From Terriglobia bacterium (GTDB lineage Bacteria > Acidobacteriota > Terriglobia > Acidiferrales > UBA7541): a stretch of 64,000 bases of DNA. The notes under the pieces were generated by a model that was not told the DNA's origin, ran no database searches, and worked only from the letters and a program-made list of their open reading frames with translations. Below, piece after piece: positions 61,848 through 64,000 of the stretch (positions within the stretch are counted from its first letter, which is position 1; each line of letters starts with the position of its first letter). The stretch lies in assembly GCA_020072785.1 (NCBI GenBank), contig JAIQGG010000008.1, positions 23,411 through 87,410 of the forward strand. Direction: 5' to 3'. The translations under genes and the position numbers were made by a program.

Positions 61848-63329
61848 TCAGTGCGCGAAGCGCACGGAATCGAGGACGTTGACGAACGCGCTGTCGTAGT
61901 TGCTGTAGTCGCGCTCGGGGGCGACGCAGATGAAATAGAGCAGGCCCTCGGGGCGCAGCACGGTGATGATCCAGTCGGTCTCCTGGCCGCCCAGCGGAGA
62001 ATCGTTGCTCAGGTAGGTGGAGAGCGCGCGCTGGCCGTTCAAACGCACGCGCTGCGGCTGGCGGGCGATGCGCATGCCGGGATTGCCATGCTGCAGGTCG
62101 TCAAGCAGCCGGCGGGTGGACTCTTCCAGAACATTCGCGGCATTGGGGTCGCCGTGCGGGTCGGCGACATTGATGATCATGCCGTAGGCCAGGGCGTCCT
62201 GGCCGTTGCGGTCTGGCGCCACGCCGCCCTCTGGCGCGAAGGAGACGGCCTGGCCCTCGCCGTACTTCTTCCAGTTGTCGGGATACTTGAGGCTCAAGGC
62301 GCTGCCCTGATAAGCCGCGTATTGGCCGGAGGGAGCCGCGGGCTTTCCCGCGGCGCCGCCGGGCGCTTCGCGCTTGTCTTTGACAACCGGCAGGGCCAGC
62401 ACTTCGTGGCGGATGGCCTGAAACTCCGCGGAATCGCGGCGGGCGTTGGCGGGCGGCCCGCCGAGCCGGTCGATCTCCTCGTCCACGCGCTCGACGCGAT
62501 GCTCGGGACTGGGGTGGTCGGAAAAAAATTCCGGGGGATTTTTGCCCTTGCTCTCGGCCTCCAGCTTTTCGAAAAACTGGGCCATGGCCCGGGGGTCATA
62601 GCCAGCATCGTAGAGGATTTGCGTGCCCATCACGTCCGCCTGGGTCTCCGCGGTGCGCGAATATTTCAGCAGCACCGATCCGGCGCCGAAGGCCCCGAGC
62701 TGGGTAACCAGCGAGCCCATGGCGCTGCCGCCCAGTATGCCGCCGAGAATGGCGATGGGCAGCGACGCCGCCTGGGCCTTGGTGGCCTGGCTGGTGCCGT
62801 GGCGCAGCGCCACGTGGGAAAGCTCGTGGGCCATGACCGCGGCGAGCTGGGCTTCGTTGTCGGCAGCCTCGATGGTGCCGCGATTGACGAAGACGTAACC
62901 TCCAGGCAAGGCGAAGGCATTGATGGCCTTGTTGTTGACGCAGTGGAATTCGAAGGGATACTGCACGCCGCCGGTCGGGGCCTTGGCGGCCAGGCGCTTG
63001 CCGAGTTGCGTCAGATAGGCGTCCACCTTGGGGTCGTTGCACAGCGGCAGTTTCTTCTCGGCGTCCTGCGCGGCCTTTTGTCCGACCTGCACGTCCTGCT
63101 GCGGCGAGAAGATATTCCAGCCGGGGCGGAACTGCGTTCGCTGTCCCTGCTGCGCGTACGCTCCGGGAGCTCCGCCCAGGAGCAGCGCCGCAGCCAGGGC
63201 CACGCCCACCGCCAGAAATCTGCAGACAGCGCCGAAGGAATGTTTTGCCTCGGCCCTGCGCGGCAGACTCGCGCTGCGCCCTTCCTGGACCTCTATATGC
63301 GTGACCGCGAAGCGGTCAACATGCACCAT
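61848..63329 (-). CDS. M48-family zinc metalloprotease, secreted
   Basis: 493 residues if it starts at the ATG at 63329, which places a family A palindrome inside codons 3-11 (VDRFAVTHI). A hydrophobic signal segment follows (FLAVGVALAAALLLGGAPG). Zinc site AVMAHELSHVALRHG (HExxH), third ligand region YSRTAETQADVMGTQIL, and a C-terminal domain with no clear family (ALSLKYPDNWKKYGEGQAVSF). BepA/LoiP-like M48 proteases assist outer-membrane assembly. The start is uncertain because the upstream frame stays open to 63434. Confidence 0.88.
   Translation of the reverse strand: MVHVDRFAVTHIEVQEGRSASLPRRAEAKHSFGAVCRFLAVGVALAAALLLGGAPGAYAQQGQRTQFRPGWNIFSPQQDVQVGQKAAQDAEKKLPLCNDPKVDAYLTQLGKRLAAKAPTGGVQYPFEFHCVNNKAINAFALPGGYVFVNRGTIEAADNEAQLAAVMAHELSHVALRHGTSQATKAQAASLPIAILGGILGGSAMGSLVTQLGAFGAGSVLLKYSRTAETQADVMGTQILYDAGYDPRAMAQFFEKLEAESKGKNPPEFFSDHPSPEHRVERVDEEIDRLGGPPANARRDSAEFQAIRHEVLALPVVKDKREAPGGAAGKPAAPSGQYAAYQGSALSLKYPDNWKKYGEGQAVSFAPEGGVAPDRNGQDALAYGMIINVADPHGDPNAANVLEESTRRLLDDLQHGNPGMRIARQPQRVRLNGQRALSTYLSNDSPLGGQETDWIITVLRPEGLLYFICVAPERDYSNYDSAFVNVLDSVRFAH
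63297..63320 (+). repeat. Family A palindrome, copy 11, within the M48 gene's 5' end
   Basis: Perfect consensus: ATGCGT, GACCGCGAAGCGGTC, AAC. Antisense to the M48 gene and inside its likely first codons. Confidence 0.9.
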
Positions 63330-63474
63330 GCCAGCCTCCGAAACTTCCGTACCGGGCGCGCAGGTAGGCGCTGCCCTGGTTCGTTGGATGATGGTAGCCG
63401 CCGCGAGGTTACCGCGTGGGAAAGCGTACGCCACCGGGGTCCCGCGCGTATTTGTACTTTACACCGATAGAATC

Positions 63475-63514
63475 GAAAAAGCCCGGGCGCCCAAACCACT
63501 TGGGCTGCCCGGGC
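63475..63514 (-). terminator. Intrinsic terminator of the ClpB/ClpC-like gene
   Basis: GCCCGGGC at both ends closes a stem with an inner GCCCAA/TTGGGC pair and a one-base bulge. On the minus strand TTTTTC follows. It lies about 40 bases past the stop at 63553. Confidence 0.8.
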
Positions 63515-63552
63515 CGATCAGAGAGGGTTGCCTTATCCCGCTGCGCGCCGAT

Positions 63553-64000
63553 CTACCGCGCCAATCGCGGCGCCGGTTCCAGCGGGAGGATGGCCGCGGG
63601 AGTTTCCACAGCCTTGCCGCTGCGCGCCTGTGCCACGCGCATCAGGGTGGGCGGCTCGATCTTGCGCGGCGGAAGAGCGAGATTTTCGCCTTCGCGGGCA
63701 AAAGAGAGTTGATTGCGCCGCTTGTCCCAGTCGATGCACACCAGGTCGCCGAGCTGCACCTGTTCGGTGGCCAGCAGGTTGGCCAGCGGGTAGACCACGT
63801 GCCGCTCGATGGCCCGTTTCAGATGCCGCGCCCCGTAGCGCTGGTCCGTCCCTTCCTGCAACAAAAACTCCCGCCCCGCCCCCGTCACCCGGAACAGAAA
63901 CTGCCCCTTGGCCGTTTCCAGCACCCGCCGCTGCACCTGCCCCAGCTCAATCTCCAGCACTTCCTCCAGCTCCTTGCGCTGCAACGGGTGAAACACCACG
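63553..64000 (-). CDS. C-terminus of a ClpB/ClpC-type AAA+ ATPase (partial, cut by window edge)
   Basis: About 149 residues of the C-terminal end are visible; the gene continues beyond 64000. VVFHPLQRKELEEVLEIELGQVQRRVL and GTDQRYGARHLKRAIERHVVYPLANLLAT match the small (D2) domain of Clp/Hsp100 ATPases, where GARxLKR is the sensor-2 arginine. A non-standard tail (~45 residues, LPPRKIEPPTLMRVAQARSGKAVETPAAIL) follows. Whether it is a disaggregase (ClpB) or a ClpP partner (ClpC) cannot be judged from this part. Confidence 0.8.
   Translation of the reverse strand, partial: VVFHPLQRKELEEVLEIELGQVQRRVLETAKGQFLFRVTGAGREFLLQEGTDQRYGARHLKRAIERHVVYPLANLLATEQVQLGDLVCIDWDKRRNQLSFAREGENLALPPRKIEPPTLMRVAQARSGKAVETPAAILPLEPAPRLAR

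Overview
The window is a GC-rich, densely packed bacterial chromosome segment. The gene content suggests an Acidobacteriota member: a secreted S55 (SpoIVB-type) protein, a VPS10/BNR-repeat protein with a hydrophobic insert in its last Ig-like domain, tandem FecR/DUF6600-type proteins, paired degenerate PilZ proteins, coenzyme F420 genes and a split glycine decarboxylase. This assignment is inference from gene types; there is no rRNA or marker tree in the window.

Layout. 0.2-10 kb: secreted S55 protein, secreted beta-propeller protein, PLP-dependent threonine/serine dehydratase-like enzyme, and a very large secreted repeat protein on the minus strand. 10-18 kb: two overlapping PilZ-like genes, a ChbG/HpnK-type deacetylase with a GT2 glycosyltransferase, an RND efflux pair, and a flavin reductase. 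18-22 kb: F420 block (npdG convergent with cofE-cofG-cofD). 22-28 kb: two tandem FecR/DUF6600-type paralogues and an orphan OmpR-family regulator. 28-38 kb: small secreted protein, gamma-glutamyltransferase, zinc-ribbon/OmpA fusion, glycogen branching enzyme, zinc-ribbon membrane protein, ferredoxin-NADP reductase-like protein, MacB/FtsX-type permease. 38-49 kb: Cys/Met-metabolism PLP enzyme, cutA, phosphohexomutase, FtsB/DivIC-like protein, DUF1624-type membrane protein, CPBP protease, thiG and an acyl-CoA synthetase, separated by repeat-rich spacers. 49-54 kb: histidine degradation (hutU, hutI, bifunctional ftcD). 54-57 kb: secreted hypothetical protein, an ATPase-like/zinc-ribbon gene pair, and an AT-richer foreign patch with a broken transposase. 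57-62 kb: glycine cleavage genes gcvT-gcvH-gcvPA-gcvPB. 62-64 kb: M48 metalloprotease and the C-terminus of a ClpB/ClpC-type AAA+ protein that runs off the end.

Two blocks share chemistry. HutU, HutI and FtcD turn urocanate into glutamate and put the formimino carbon on tetrahydrofolate, and 3 kb later the glycine cleavage system also loads one-carbon units on tetrahydrofolate. The F420 block covers three steps of F420 synthesis plus an F420-dependent NADP reductase, but cofC/fbiD and cofH are not here.

The most unusual signal is not a gene. At least eleven copies of a short palindrome (core GACCGCGAAGCGGTC, flanks ATGCGT and AAC) are scattered over the window, several at gene starts. A second set of about a dozen palindromes carries a GTAG tetranucleotide at one end (read as CTAC on the other strand), as in REP elements. 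No REP-associated (RAYT) transposase is present in the window. No tRNA, rRNA, CRISPR array, prophage or recognisable riboswitch was found.
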